This document shows positions 32,707 to 41,887 of a stretch of 64,000 bases of DNA, piece after piece. The notes below the pieces were generated by a model. That model saw nothing but the letters and a program-made list of their open reading frames with translations, did no database searches and was not told the DNA's origin. Source of the DNA: Burkholderiales bacterium (GTDB taxonomy: Bacteria > Pseudomonadota > Gammaproteobacteria > Burkholderiales > SG8-41); assembly GCA_036262035.1 (NCBI GenBank), contig DATAJS010000025.1, forward strand, positions 62,001 to 126,000. Direction: 5' to 3'. Position numbers and translations under genes: made by a program. Every line of letters begins with the position of its first letter. Positions within the stretch are counted from its first letter, which is position 1.

Positions 32707-34953
32707 ATGAACACGGTCCTCGAGTCCCTCCGCACTCTCGCCATCACCGCCCGCCGCTACCCCGGCCGCACCGCGCTCGCGCTGCCGGTGCTCCTGCTCG
32801 TCTACGTGCTCCTGCTGATTCCCTTCACGCCCGGGATCACCGACCTGCGGCGCGCCAAGATCGCCACCCCCTCGGTGGTGATGTCCGTCGACGGCGTCGT
32901 CCTCGCCGAGTTCAAGCGCCTCAACCGCGAATGGGTGCCGCTGGACAAGATCGCGCCGAACGTCATCGACGCGCTGATCTCGACCGAAGACGTGCGCTTC
33001 TACGAGCATCACGGCATCGATTTCCGGCGCACCGCCGGCGCGCTCCTCCACACGCTCAAAGGCGACCGCCAGGGCGGCTCGACGATCACCCAGCAGCTCG
33101 CGCGCAACCTCTTCCCCGAGGAGATCGGCCGCGCCGCCAACATCCACCGCAAGGTCAAGGAAGCGATCGTCGCGCTCAAGATCGAGGCGCTCTACACCAA
33201 GCGCGAGATCCTCGAGACCTATCTGAACACGGTGCCTTTCCTGTTCAACGCCTACGGCATCGAGATGGCCGCGCGCACCTACTTCGACAAGAACGCCGAC
33301 GAGCTCGACACGCTCGAAGCCGCGACGCTGATCGGCATGCTCAAGGGCACGAGCTCGTTCAATCCCGTGCTGAATCCCGAGCGCGCGCGGCAGCGGCGCA
33401 ACCTCGTGCTCGCGCAGATGGCGAAGCGCGGCAAGCTCACGAAGGCGCAGCTCGCGACGTTGAGCAAACGCCGTCTGAAGCTCGACTTCGAAAAACAAAG
33501 CGAGCCGCCCGGCCCCGCGCCGCACATCGTGCAGCACATCCGCAAATGGCTGCTCGAGTGGGCGGACGAGAACGACTACGACATCTATTCCGAAGGGCTC
33601 GTCGTCCGCACCACGCTCGATTCGCGCTTGCAGGAAGCCGCCAACAAGGCGATCGCGCGCCAGATGCGGCGCCTCGAGCCGCTCGCCAGCGCGGTGCGCA
33701 GGCGCGACGGCGCCGACTCCACGCTCCAGGCGGGCTTCATGGCGATGGACCCGCGCGACGGCGCGGTGCGCGCGTGGGTCGGCAGCCGCGACTTCGAGAC
33801 CGAGCAGTTCGACCACGTGTGGCAGGCGCGGCGCCAGCCGGGCTCGGCATTCAAGCCTTTCGTGTACGGCGCGGCGCTCGCGATGGGCATCCCGTCGAGC
33901 ACGACCTTCGTCGACCAGCCGGTGACGATCCGCATCCCCGGCGGCGGCGTGTGGCAGCCGAGCGACGTCTCGCCGCCCTCCTACGCGCCGATGACGCTGC
34001 GCCAGGGCCTCGCCTACTCGAAGAACACGATCACCGCGCAGCTCATGGAGAAGGTCGGCCCCGAGCGCGTGGTGCAGCTCGCGCAATCGTTGGGCGTGCG
34101 CGCGAGCAAGCTCGAGCCCGTGCTCTCGCTCGCGCTCGGCACGAGCCCCGTGACCCTGCGCGAGATGGTCACGGCCTACAGCGCGATCGCGAGCGGCGGT
34201 CAATATATCGAGCCGATGGTCATCGTGCGTGTCGAGGACCGCAAAGGTGACGTGCTCGTGAAGTTCGAAACGAAGCGCGAATCGGCCCACGCGCTGCCGC
34301 GGCAGAAAGCGCTCGAGCTCGTCGACATGATGCGCGGGGTGATCGACCAGGGCACCGGCGCGGGGATACGCAGCCGCTACGGCATCACCGCGGACGTCGC
34401 CGGCAAGACCGGCACCACGCAGGAGAACACCGACGGCTGGTTCCTCATGATGCACCCGCACCTCGTCGCCGGCGCGCGCGTAGGCTTCAACAGCACGCTC
34501 ACGATGGGGAACTGGGGCCAGGGGGCGCGCAGCGCGCTGCCCATCGTGGGGGAAGTGTTCCAGCAGGCGCTGAGGGTGAAGGCGATCGACGCAAACGCGG
34601 AGTTCGCGATCGCGCGGAAGAAGCCGGAAGCGCCGCAGCCGGAGCTGTTGAGCGACCCGATGCCCGAGGGGGACCTGGGAGCGCTGACGCCGGGCCAGCA
34701 GCAGATGCCGAACGACCTGATGCCGCAGGTTCAGGGGCTGCCGTCGCCGCAGCCGCAACCTCAGGGCTTGCCGCCGGAGAAAGGGCTCATCCTGCCGCCG
34801 CCGAAGCCGGATCCGCAGCCGCAGCCGCAGCCGCCGCGCGCCGACTTGCCGCCGCCGAAAGGGCTCATCCTGCCGCCGCCGAAGCCGGACCCGCAGCCGC
34901 AGCCGCGTCCTGCCGAGCCGCCGGCGCCTGCTTCTCCTGCACCGCCCGGGTAG
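32707..34953 (+). CDS. Class A penicillin-binding protein (PBP1A-like), paralogue 3, with proline-rich tail
   Basis: A 748-residue bifunctional peptidoglycan synthase with the same layout as the tandem pair at 14-18 kb: helix TALALPVLLLVYVLLLIPF, STEDVRFYEHHG and GGSTITQQLARNLF in the glycosyltransferase, GSAFKPF, YSKNTITAQ and KTGTTQENTDGW in the transpeptidase. It differs by a long C-terminal tail (about residues 650-748) rich in Pro and Gln, with a duplicated KGLILPPPKPDPQPQPQP unit. The tail should extend into the periplasm and may bind cell-wall or partner proteins. It is divergent from the VapBC-type pair. Confidence 0.94.
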   Translation: MNTVLESLRTLAITARRYPGRTALALPVLLLVYVLLLIPFTPGITDLRRAKIATPSVVMSVDGVVLAEFKRLNREWVPLDKIAPNVIDALISTEDVRFYEHHGIDFRRTAGALLHTLKGDRQGGSTITQQLARNLFPEEIGRAANIHRKVKEAIVALKIEALYTKREILETYLNTVPFLFNAYGIEMAARTYFDKNADELDTLEAATLIGMLKGTSSFNPVLNPERARQRRNLVLAQMAKRGKLTKAQLATLSKRRLKLDFEKQSEPPGPAPHIVQHIRKWLLEWADENDYDIYSEGLVVRTTLDSRLQEAANKAIARQMRRLEPLASAVRRRDGADSTLQAGFMAMDPRDGAVRAWVGSRDFETEQFDHVWQARRQPGSAFKPFVYGAALAMGIPSSTTFVDQPVTIRIPGGGVWQPSDVSPPSYAPMTLRQGLAYSKNTITAQLMEKVGPERVVQLAQSLGVRASKLEPVLSLALGTSPVTLREMVTAYSAIASGGQYIEPMVIVRVEDRKGDVLVKFETKRESAHALPRQKALELVDMMRGVIDQGTGAGIRSRYGITADVAGKTGTTQENTDGWFLMMHPHLVAGARVGFNSTLTMGNWGQGARSALPIVGEVFQQALRVKAIDANAEFAIARKKPEAPQPELLSDPMPEGDLGALTPGQQQMPNDLMPQVQGLPSPQPQPQGLPPEKGLILPPPKPDPQPQPQPPRADLPPPKGLILPPPKPDPQPQPRPAEPPAPASPAPPG
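34772..34905 (+). repeat. Tandem coding duplication in the PBP tail
   Basis: Two copies of a segment of about 55 bases containing AAAGGGCTCATCCTGCCGCC lie 77 bases apart, giving the repeated peptide GLILPPPKPDPQPQP. The surrounding CCGCAGCCGCAG runs are prone to slippage. Confidence 0.75.
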
Positions 34954-34956
34954 CGG

Positions 34957-35072
34957 TCATCGCGAGCCGTCTCCGATAGGAACGGCGTGGCGATCTCGTG
35001 GCGCACGAATGGCCTTTCGGACGCTCCGCGATTGCTTCGTCGCTTCGCTCCTCGCAATGGCAGCTATCGTGG
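34957..35072. repeat. Family B repeat pair
   Basis: GGTCATCGCGAG, GGCGATCTCGTGGCGCACG and GCGATTGCTTCGTCGCTTCG with CTCCTCGCAATGGCAG form a composite element between the PBP and SWIM genes. It reaches the stop codon of the SWIM gene. Confidence 0.75.
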
Positions 35073-35840
35073 CCGCGTCTTCCTGGTCCGCGTCGCCTTC
35101 GACATTCGCTTCTTCCCCACATTCGCCAGATCCAGCTCGAACAACGCCCCCAGATCAGCACCCACCAGCCGCTTCGCCGATCCGCTCCGGCTCGCGCCGA
35201 TCGTGATCTCGCTGCCGGCACGCGCGATCAGCTCGTTTTCGTCGACGCCTCGAAGCTGGAACAACAACTGCGGCTTTTCGTCGAGCCGCGCGCCGATGCC
35301 GTACAGCACGGCCGCGACGTGCTTGCACATGTTGGTCCAGTCGTCGGGGCACGAACAGTCGAAGGAGATTTCCGCCGGCGCGGGGAAAAGCCCGCTTTCG
35401 CGATCGCACATGTGCGCCATCACGCTTTTCGAGAGCCTGCCCTGCAGGAGATCGACCACCGATCCGATCTCGCCCGCGCAGCGCCGGCAGACGTCATCCC
35501 AGCGCGCCTTCGACGCCTGGCGAATCTTCACCTGCACGTCGTATACGTGCGAGCCGAGGACATGCGCCTCGACGCTGCCTTTGCCGATCGCGAGATGCAG
35601 CACAGCCCCCGAGCGCGCGTAGCTGCGCCCGCGCTCGAGCCTGTTACGCAACTCGGCATACGACTCGATGTTGTCGCACCACGCGCGGCCCCAGAATGAT
35701 TGCGCGATGCCCCGCTCCGCCGCGATCGTCACCGGGTCCCATCCCGGCCGCGCATGGGCGCGCGCCTCCCGGCGCCGCTCCTCCACCGGCACGTAAGCGG
35801 GGAACCCGTAGTCGTACGAATACCTACGTCGCCGCGGCAT
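35064..35840 (-). CDS. SWIM zinc-finger protein
   Basis: A 258-residue cytoplasmic protein with the SWIM signature CSCPDDWTNMCKHVAAVLYG (CxC...CxH). It starts with FWGRAWCDNIESYAELRNRL, the usual N-terminal block of bacterial SWIM proteins that accompany SNF2 helicases. SWIM motifs bind zinc and nucleic acid or protein. Its start codon lies inside the end of the helicase gene (17-base overlap), so the two are co-translated and probably work together. The C-terminus is strongly basic. Confidence 0.9.
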   Translation of the reverse strand: MPRRRRYSYDYGFPAYVPVEERRREARAHARPGWDPVTIAAERGIAQSFWGRAWCDNIESYAELRNRLERGRSYARSGAVLHLAIGKGSVEAHVLGSHVYDVQVKIRQASKARWDDVCRRCAGEIGSVVDLLQGRLSKSVMAHMCDRESGLFPAPAEISFDCSCPDDWTNMCKHVAAVLYGIGARLDEKPQLLFQLRGVDENELIARAGSEITIGASRSGSAKRLVGADLGALFELDLANVGKKRMSKATRTRKTRPR

Positions 35841-38523
35841 GGATATCGAGCGCCACGAGCTTCATGATCTGTTCGTTGCTCATCTCGGTCAGGATGGTCT
35901 CTGCGTCGCCCGCCAGCACGTCCTCCGAAAGGCGGCGCTTGGAAGCGATCATCGCATCGATCTTCTCCTCGAGCGTGCCGCGGCAGACGAACTTGTGGAC
36001 GAGCACGTTGCGGTGCTGGCCGATGCGGTAGGCGCGGTCGGTCGCCTGGTCCTCGACCGCCGGGTTCCACCAGCGGTCGAAGTGCACCACGTGGCTGGCG
36101 GCGGTGAGGTTGAGCCCCGAGCCGCCGGCTTTCAGGGAGAGCACGAAGAACGGCACGCGCTCGTCTTCCTGGAAGCGGCGCACCAGGTCCTGCCGCTTGC
36201 CCACCGCGGTCGAGCCGTGCAGCACGAGCCCCGGCCGCCCGAACACGCTCGCGAGAAACGTCGCGACGGGCCCGGTCGCTTCGCGGAACTGCGTGAACAC
36301 GAGCACCTTCTCCTGCTTCGCTGCGATAGTTTCGGCGATCTCGGCGAGGCGCAGCATCTTGCCGCTCTCCTCGGGGGTCCACGCGCCGTCGCCCAGCCAG
36401 TGCGAAGGATGGTTGCAGATCTGCTTGAAGCGCATGAGGAACGACAGGATCAGCCCCTTGCGCTGCATCCCGTCCTCCTTCGCCTCGAGCAGGGCCTTCT
36501 CGAGCGCTTTCACCGACTGCGCGTAGAGCGCTGCCTGCTTCGGCGACAGGCCGCAGAAGGCCTGCACTTCGGTCTTGTCCGGCAGGTCGGCGATCACTCG
36601 CCGGTCGGTCTTCAGCCTGCGCAGGATGTACGGCCGCACGAGCTCGCGCAACGGTCCGTAGGCGTTGTGCTCGCGCGCGGCGAGGCGCTTCGCATACGCG
36701 GTGAACGCCTGGCGCGAGCCGAGCAGCCCGGGGTTGATGAAGTCGAAGATCGACCACAGGTCGCCGAGCTTGTTCTCGATCGGCGTGCCGGTGAGCGCGA
36801 TGCGCGCGTCGCCTTTCAACGCTTTGGCCGCGCGCGACTGCTGCGTGCCCGGATTGCGGATCGCCTGCGCTTCGTCGAGGACGACGGTGCGCCACCCGGT
36901 CTCGCGCAGCCACGCGAAGCGCGAGAGCGAGCCGTAGCTGGTGATGACGAGATCGCGTTGTGCGAAGTCCGCCGTTTCCAGCTCTTTCAGCTCCGCCGCC
37001 GGATGCACCGACGTATGCGCCACGAACACGTCGAGATCGGGCGCGAAGCGCTCGATCTCCGCGACCCAGTTCGCGAGCAGCGACGCGGGCGCGACCAGCA
37101 GGCCGCGCCTGGTCGCGCGCTTCGCCTTGCGGTCCTCGTCGCGCAGCGTAAGCAGCAGCGCGAGCACCTGTATCGTCTTGCCCAGCCCCATGTCGTCGGC
37201 GAGACACGCGCCCAGCCTCAGGCGATGGAGGAGATGCAGCCAGCGCAGCCCCACCTCCTGGTAAGGACGCAGGGTGGCCTTGAGCGCCGTCCTTGCGCGC
37301 GCTGTCGCGAGTCCCTCCGGACCCCGCAATGCATCGAGCGTCTGCGCGAGCCACGGCCCGGCGGTGACCGTCGACCATTCGCGCGCGGTGTCGTCGCCGG
37401 CCTCTTCGAGCGTTTCTCCCGTCCCCGCGACCAGCCGCATCGCCTCGGCGAAACCGATTCCCCCTCGCGCCGATTCCTTCTCGATCCTCTCGAACGTCTC
37501 CAGCATGCGGCCGAGCTTCTCGCGATCGACCTCGACCCAGCGCCCGCGAATCATCGCCAGCGCCTCCGTCCCCGCGAGAAGCTTCTTCACCTCTTGCGCG
37601 GTGAGGCGCTCGCCGTCGAGCGTCACTTCCATTTTGAAATCGAGCAGCGCATCCGCGCCGAGCCCGGCGGGCGGCTTCGTCCCGACGGTGGCGCTCACGC
37701 GCGGACGCGGCGGACGCGAGCCACGCCATACGCTGGGCACGCGCACAATGACCCCGGCCGCTTCGAGCCGCGGCGTGTCGCGGAGAAGCTGAACAGCGTC
37801 GGCGGTCGTCCAGCGCAGCGGGTGATAGATGTCGCCCTCGTCGACGAGCCGCTTCACCCACTCGCAAGCCTCGGCCGCGCGCTGCACCGGCGCCAGCAGC
37901 GAGACGAGCTGCTCGCGCTTCCTCGCGCCGGCGTACTCGTGCAGCGCCTGCCCGAGCGGCACGTGCCGCGCCTGCGACTGCGCCCCGAGGTGCGTCGTAT
38001 ACGTCGCGAGAAACGCGAACGGCGCCTCGTCGTCGCCGCGGTTCTCCGCGAGGTTGAAGTGCACGCGGCCGACGAGGTTCCAGGCGGGATTGCGCGACTT
38101 GAGATACCCCTCCAGCGATTCGCCCGACGCGGCGAGCTCCGCGCGCAGCGTCCGGTCGGTCTCGCGCCATAAAGAGGCCAGCAGCGACGCATCGAGATAC
38201 TCCGCGCCCGCCATCGGCGGTGCGCCCGCGGCAATCCGCGCGAGCTCGGCCTCCGCCGGCGGCGCGATCTCCGCCGTGTCGAAGTCCGGATGCGTGCGCA
38301 CCGCCGTCACGTAGCGCACGCCGAAGTCGCGCCAGTAGGCGAGCGCCGCCGGCAGCGGGGTATCGGTCTCGGTCGCTCCGAGGTGCAACAGCGCGTGGCC
38401 GGACCCGCGCTCGAACGCCGCAACGAGCGTTGCCGCCGGATTCGCGTCGAGCGGGAGCGCCTCGTCCGACGCCGCGAGGATCAGGCGGCCCTGCGGGGTC
38501 AGGGCGGGTGCGAGAGCGTTCAC
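35824..38523 (-). CDS. SNF2-family helicase-like ATPase
   Basis: An 899-residue SNF2/RapA-class ATPase from a GTG start. After a 430-residue N-terminal region the ATPase core shows motif I DDMGLGKTIQVLALL, motif II VVLDEAQAIRNP, motif III LTGTPIENKLGDLWSI and, in the second lobe, FFVLSLKAGGSGLNLTAASH and DQATDRAYRIGQHRNV (motif VI arginines). Such proteins translocate on double-stranded DNA without strand separation. The partner SWIM gene follows with a 17-base overlap. SNF2+SWIM pairs are widespread and are found both in repair and in defence contexts; nothing here decides between them. Confidence 0.93.
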   Translation of the reverse strand: MNALAPALTPQGRLILAASDEALPLDANPAATLVAAFERGSGHALLHLGATETDTPLPAALAYWRDFGVRYVTAVRTHPDFDTAEIAPPAEAELARIAAGAPPMAGAEYLDASLLASLWRETDRTLRAELAASGESLEGYLKSRNPAWNLVGRVHFNLAENRGDDEAPFAFLATYTTHLGAQSQARHVPLGQALHEYAGARKREQLVSLLAPVQRAAEACEWVKRLVDEGDIYHPLRWTTADAVQLLRDTPRLEAAGVIVRVPSVWRGSRPPRPRVSATVGTKPPAGLGADALLDFKMEVTLDGERLTAQEVKKLLAGTEALAMIRGRWVEVDREKLGRMLETFERIEKESARGGIGFAEAMRLVAGTGETLEEAGDDTAREWSTVTAGPWLAQTLDALRGPEGLATARARTALKATLRPYQEVGLRWLHLLHRLRLGACLADDMGLGKTIQVLALLLTLRDEDRKAKRATRRGLLVAPASLLANWVAEIERFAPDLDVFVAHTSVHPAAELKELETADFAQRDLVITSYGSLSRFAWLRETGWRTVVLDEAQAIRNPGTQQSRAAKALKGDARIALTGTPIENKLGDLWSIFDFINPGLLGSRQAFTAYAKRLAAREHNAYGPLRELVRPYILRRLKTDRRVIADLPDKTEVQAFCGLSPKQAALYAQSVKALEKALLEAKEDGMQRKGLILSFLMRFKQICNHPSHWLGDGAWTPEESGKMLRLAEIAETIAAKQEKVLVFTQFREATGPVATFLASVFGRPGLVLHGSTAVGKRQDLVRRFQEDERVPFFVLSLKAGGSGLNLTAASHVVHFDRWWNPAVEDQATDRAYRIGQHRNVLVHKFVCRGTLEEKIDAMIASKRRLSEDVLAGDAETILTEMSNEQIMKLVALDIHAAAT

Positions 38524-38575
38524 GCCACAGTTATACCGCAGCGACCACGCATAAGTCGTCAGGCATCTCCAATCG

Positions 38576-38733
38576 AGTCATCGCGAGGAGCGAAGGCATC
38601 TCCGATCAGCTCGTCGCGAGGAGCGTAGTAACTCCGATCATGTCATCGCGAGGAGCGAAGCGACGTGGCGATCCCGTGGCGCACGCAGCGGACCCTCCGC
38701 GATTGCTTCGTCGCTCGCGCTCCCTCGCAATGA
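38576..38733. repeat. Family B repeat array
   Basis: Three spaced copies of TCGCGAGGAGCG (38580, 38609 and 38643 region) separated by CTCCGATCA, followed by the full right arm GCGATTGCTTCGTCGCTCGC with CAATGACAG. This occupies most of the 295 bases between the SNF2 and Bug 8 genes; no gene is seen. Confidence 0.8.
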
Positions 38734-38818
38734 CAGTAGTGGTAGATCAGCGCTTGGGCGGCAGGAATTCTCGCGCAGGTGCAGGCAGCATCTGCGGCAG
38801 TGCCGCCTCCCGCCGCCC

Positions 38819-39802
38819 CTACTCCGCCCGTATCTTCGCGTCCCTCACGACGTTCAGCGCCCGCGCGTAATCGCTGCGTATCAGCTTCCCGAAGTCGTCG
38901 CTGCCGCCGCCCGCCGGCGCGATGCCCAGCGCGTCGAGCGCCTTCCTCGTTTCGGTTTCGGCGAGCATCTCGTTCGCCGATTGGTTCAGCAGCGCTACGA
39001 TCCCGGCCGGCGTGCGCTTCGGCGCGACCAGCCCGAACCACGACTCGACGACGAAGCCGGGCAGCGTCTCCGCGAGCGTGGGGAGATCGGGCACCGCGTT
39101 CCAGCGCTTCGCGGTCGTCACCGCGAGCCCGCGCAGCCGGCCCTGCTGTATGTGAGACAGGAGCGGCGACAGCCCGCCGAGGATGAGATGGGTCTCGCCT
39201 TTGAGGAGATCGGGCATGCCGAGGCCGGTGCTCTTGTAAGGCACGTGGAGCATCCGGATCCCGGCCTGCTGGGCGAACTGCTCGGTCACGAGATGCGTGA
39301 GACTGCCGACGCCGGGCACCGGATAAGAGAGCTGCCCGGGGCGAGTCCGCGCGTAGTCGACGAGATCCCTGACGCTCTTCGCCGGCAGCGACGGCGTCAC
39401 CGCGAGCGCGAACGGGCTGAACCCGAGCTTCACGATTCCAGCGAGATTCCCGATCGGATCGTTGTCGGGCCTGTGCGTCGCCACGCTCGCCGGGAAGCTG
39501 CCCGAGACGAGCATGAGCGTATGACCGTCCGGCAGCGCCTGGACAGCGATACCGATGCCGATCAGCCCGCCGCCGCCGCCGCGGTTATCGACGACGAATT
39601 GCTGACCGAAGCGCTCGGAGAGGCGCTGTGCCGTCAGGCGCGCCATGCTGTCGCTGCCCCCGCCTGCGGCCATGGGGACGACGAGGCGGACCGGGCGGGT
39701 GGGATACGTGGTTTTGGTTTGCGCGTGGGCTGAGGCGGCGCATAAGGCGAGCGAGATGAGAGCGAGAGCGGCGCAGTTCGGATTCGTCACGGCTTCTCCC
39801 AT
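38819..39802 (-). CDS. Bug-family substrate-binding protein (Bug 8)
   Basis: A 327-residue receptor with leader MGEAVTNPNCAALALISLAL ending CAASAHAQ. Loops are PMAAGGGSDSMAR and VDNRGGGGGLIG, the second with an unusual run of glycines. The central motif is HVPYKSTGLGMPD. It is monocistronic between a repeat array and 126 bases without a gene before the NERD gene. Confidence 0.93.
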   Translation of the reverse strand: MGEAVTNPNCAALALISLALCAASAHAQTKTTYPTRPVRLVVPMAAGGGSDSMARLTAQRLSERFGQQFVVDNRGGGGGLIGIGIAVQALPDGHTLMLVSGSFPASVATHRPDNDPIGNLAGIVKLGFSPFALAVTPSLPAKSVRDLVDYARTRPGQLSYPVPGVGSLTHLVTEQFAQQAGIRMLHVPYKSTGLGMPDLLKGETHLILGGLSPLLSHIQQGRLRGLAVTTAKRWNAVPDLPTLAETLPGFVVESWFGLVAPKRTPAGIVALLNQSANEMLAETETRKALDALGIAPAGGGSDDFGKLIRSDYARALNVVRDAKIRAE

Positions 39803-39928
39803 GGCATGCGTTTAATCAGCGTGCGAGGAATCAGTGCAGCTAGCTTTCTTTGCTGGTGGCCTTGGTCGGTCGGCGGGCCCGCCCCGCACTCCGGGCGGGA
39901 TCCGAAACCACGATCGCAACCCCCATGT

Positions 39929-40765
39929 TCAAGCAGACAGTTGCGCGATGCAGTTCGTGGAGCGCTGGCGTTTACTGCGTCGTGGCGCGCACGTCTCGAC
40001 AAATGGTACGAGATCATTCACCTCATCGGGTGCGAGAATAACCTTCTCCCGCTCTATGAACGCGGCTAGCGCCTTCGGATTTAGCACCCATACGGCACGA
40101 CCCCTATTTGCGCCTGGTTCCACAAACCAGCCTGGATATAAGACGATCGCACGCACGGGATAATCTCGGCCCGTGGATTCCTTCACCAGCTCACGCGTCC
40201 GCCTCGCATTTGCAGCTGCCTGTTTGATCGGGTCCCGCTCCGGCGTAAGACCAGCAACCGCGACGGTCTCGCCGTCGTATCGGATGCTAGCTTCGCGGTC
40301 GGCTGGCTTGCTTATCGTCTTCGTCTCAATCGCGTAAATTCCCTGCGGACCCACTAGAATATGGTCGACGTTGAAGTCCAGTGCAGTGATGTCATGAAAA
40401 ACGCGGAAGCCATTTTCTCGAAAACGCTCGAGGACTTCGGCCACCGCGCGCTCGCCGTCGCGGCCCTGCCGCAGGTTTCTCAACAGCCGACGCGCACGAG
40501 CCAATCGCCAGCAAGCGTAGGCACCGGCGACAAAGGCGAAGGCGGTCATAAGCAGAGGGCTGGGTGGGAGCGCAAAGTACCACCTAAACCACTCATGAGC
40601 CGCTAGTGCAATCGCGAGGGCACCTATAGCCGCGGCATCGGTGACGCCACCGTCGCGTAACTTGGTGATCGCCTCGTCGAGTGACTGTCCGGCCACACGA
40701 AGAGGTTTGGCTTTGAGGGCTGAACGGTCGTTCTTCTGCTTGGATGAATCAGGCGCTACAGCCAT
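39929..40765 (-). CDS. NERD (nuclease-related) domain membrane protein
   Basis: A 278-residue protein with two N-terminal helices (IGALAIALAAHEWFRWYFAL and LLMTAFAFVAGAYACWRLAR) and a C-terminal NERD domain: GERAVAEVLERF, FRVFHDITALDFNVDHILVG, IYAIETKT. The D...ExK residues match the predicted PD-(D/E)xK-like nuclease core. It is close to an HNH nuclease gene on the same strand. GC content at third codon positions is visibly lower than in the metabolic genes, suggesting recent acquisition. Confidence 0.85.
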   Translation of the reverse strand: MAVAPDSSKQKNDRSALKAKPLRVAGQSLDEAITKLRDGGVTDAAAIGALAIALAAHEWFRWYFALPPSPLLMTAFAFVAGAYACWRLARARRLLRNLRQGRDGERAVAEVLERFRENGFRVFHDITALDFNVDHILVGPQGIYAIETKTISKPADREASIRYDGETVAVAGLTPERDPIKQAAANARRTRELVKESTGRDYPVRAIVLYPGWFVEPGANRGRAVWVLNPKALAAFIEREKVILAPDEVNDLVPFVETCAPRRSKRQRSTNCIAQLSA

Positions 40766-40830
40766 AGGTTTCCGGGTGTTGCAATGCTACGGTGATCTCT
40801 TCCTGCGACACGTGCTATCCGCGATCGGCC

Positions 40831-41754
40831 TCACGCCAGTTCTGCAAACATCTTGAATCGCATCGCTAGCCGATCTCTATCAGGCAAGTCTTTCGGCCGG
40901 GCCGGCAGGTGCAACTGCTGGTGATGAAGATTCTTCAGCGCCTCTAAAAGAGGACCGTCCCGACGCGTCAGGAGCCTGTTCGAGATATGGATGCGGTAGT
41001 TCGGGTCGATTCCGATGAGATGCGCATCAAATGCAGCGTGATGGATCTTCGATAGCGGGATGCCGTTAGTAACGAGCGGCTGTCCGTACAGCTCGTTTTT
41101 GTCAGAAACGATGTGCGCCGCATCGAGCAGCAACGGCTCCGGCAGACCCGATAGCGCGCAGCGGCCGTCGTATGCCTCGATTACTGCCTCCCGAAAAGAG
41201 GCTTGATGTAGGCGCTGCTTGACCTCGCGCAACGCATAGCGCCGCTCAGCAGCCGTTTCGGGTGGCCCCACGTCGATCTCGCCGGGCATGCCGAATATTA
41301 CTTGCGCCCTCAGAGCAGTTGCGTCCCAGCCAGCGACGTAGGCCGGCAACATCGGCTGGTACAAGCCCGGTGCGATTCCGAGAAAGTAGATGACCGGAAT
41401 CCCCGCCTCCATCGCTTCGCGAAGCCAGCGATTGTCCGCAGCCTGGGAATCTTGCCCCATGAACGCGTACTCGACTGCCTCGTCGCCTTCGTAGATCTGG
41501 CGATGAGCTTGCCGCTGGTCGTCATACCAGACGCGTGCACCCGACCTCGGGAACACAGTCCTTATAGACAGCAGATAGCGCATCCGCCGCGGCTTAAAGA
41601 TGCCGCGTTGCGGATTGATCAAGGGTACACGTTCGCCTAGAAATTGGAATCCCGCGCGCAAATCACTAGAAGTGAGATCGCCCCGCACGTCCGTGAGGCG
41701 GCGAACGTGTTCAAATGCGGCGAGCCGCGGTGCTTGATCATCGTATTCAGCCAT
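40831..41754 (-). CDS. HNH endonuclease (restriction-type)
   Basis: A 307-residue protein. The N-terminal half (LAAFEHVRRLTDVRGDLTSS, LINPQRGIFKPRRMRYLLSI) is the domain usually found before this HNH_2-type nuclease. The nuclease core is CALSGLPEPLLLDAAHIVSD, KNELYGQPLVTNGIPLSKIH, HAAFDAHLIGIDPNYRIHIS, with the A-H-I, N and H residues of the motif. Proteins of this type are annotated as putative restriction endonucleases. Codon use is more AT-rich than the neighbours. A truncated reading frame lies just upstream, where a partner gene might have been. Confidence 0.88.
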   Translation of the reverse strand: MAEYDDQAPRLAAFEHVRRLTDVRGDLTSSDLRAGFQFLGERVPLINPQRGIFKPRRMRYLLSIRTVFPRSGARVWYDDQRQAHRQIYEGDEAVEYAFMGQDSQAADNRWLREAMEAGIPVIYFLGIAPGLYQPMLPAYVAGWDATALRAQVIFGMPGEIDVGPPETAAERRYALREVKQRLHQASFREAVIEAYDGRCALSGLPEPLLLDAAHIVSDKNELYGQPLVTNGIPLSKIHHAAFDAHLIGIDPNYRIHISNRLLTRRDGPLLEALKNLHHQQLHLPARPKDLPDRDRLAMRFKMFAELA

Positions 41755-41766
41755 TCGGGCCGCAGG

Positions 41767-41877
41767 TCACACCTGATCTTTTGAGATGAACTGGTCGTAA
41801 TAGTCGCGCGCTAGCTGCACCGCTGGTTCGGCACTGTCGCCTGCTAGCGCTTCGCGAACCGTCTGGCGGGCAAAACC
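41767..41877 (-). pseudogene. Orphan gene 3' end (36 codons)
   Basis: An open stretch ends properly with a stop at 41767-41769 and encodes VREALAGDSAEPAVQLARDY then YDQFISKDQV. It is preceded immediately by an in-frame TAA (41878-41880) and has no start codon. It has the look of the last residues of a lost gene, perhaps a partner of the HNH nuclease 13 bases downstream. Too short to name. Confidence 0.4.
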
Positions 41878-41887
41878 TTACCGCACG

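Noticed and set aside
32374-34758. 794-residue open frame on the minus strand opposite PBP paralogue 3
   Set aside because: An antisense shadow. The composition is Arg/His/Leu/Glu-rich noise typical of the complement of GC-rich genes; only its last 84 codons (the antitoxin) are real.
35839-38172. 777-residue plus-strand frame opposite the SNF2 gene
   Set aside because: The opposite strand has clear helicase motifs; this frame has none and is a shadow.
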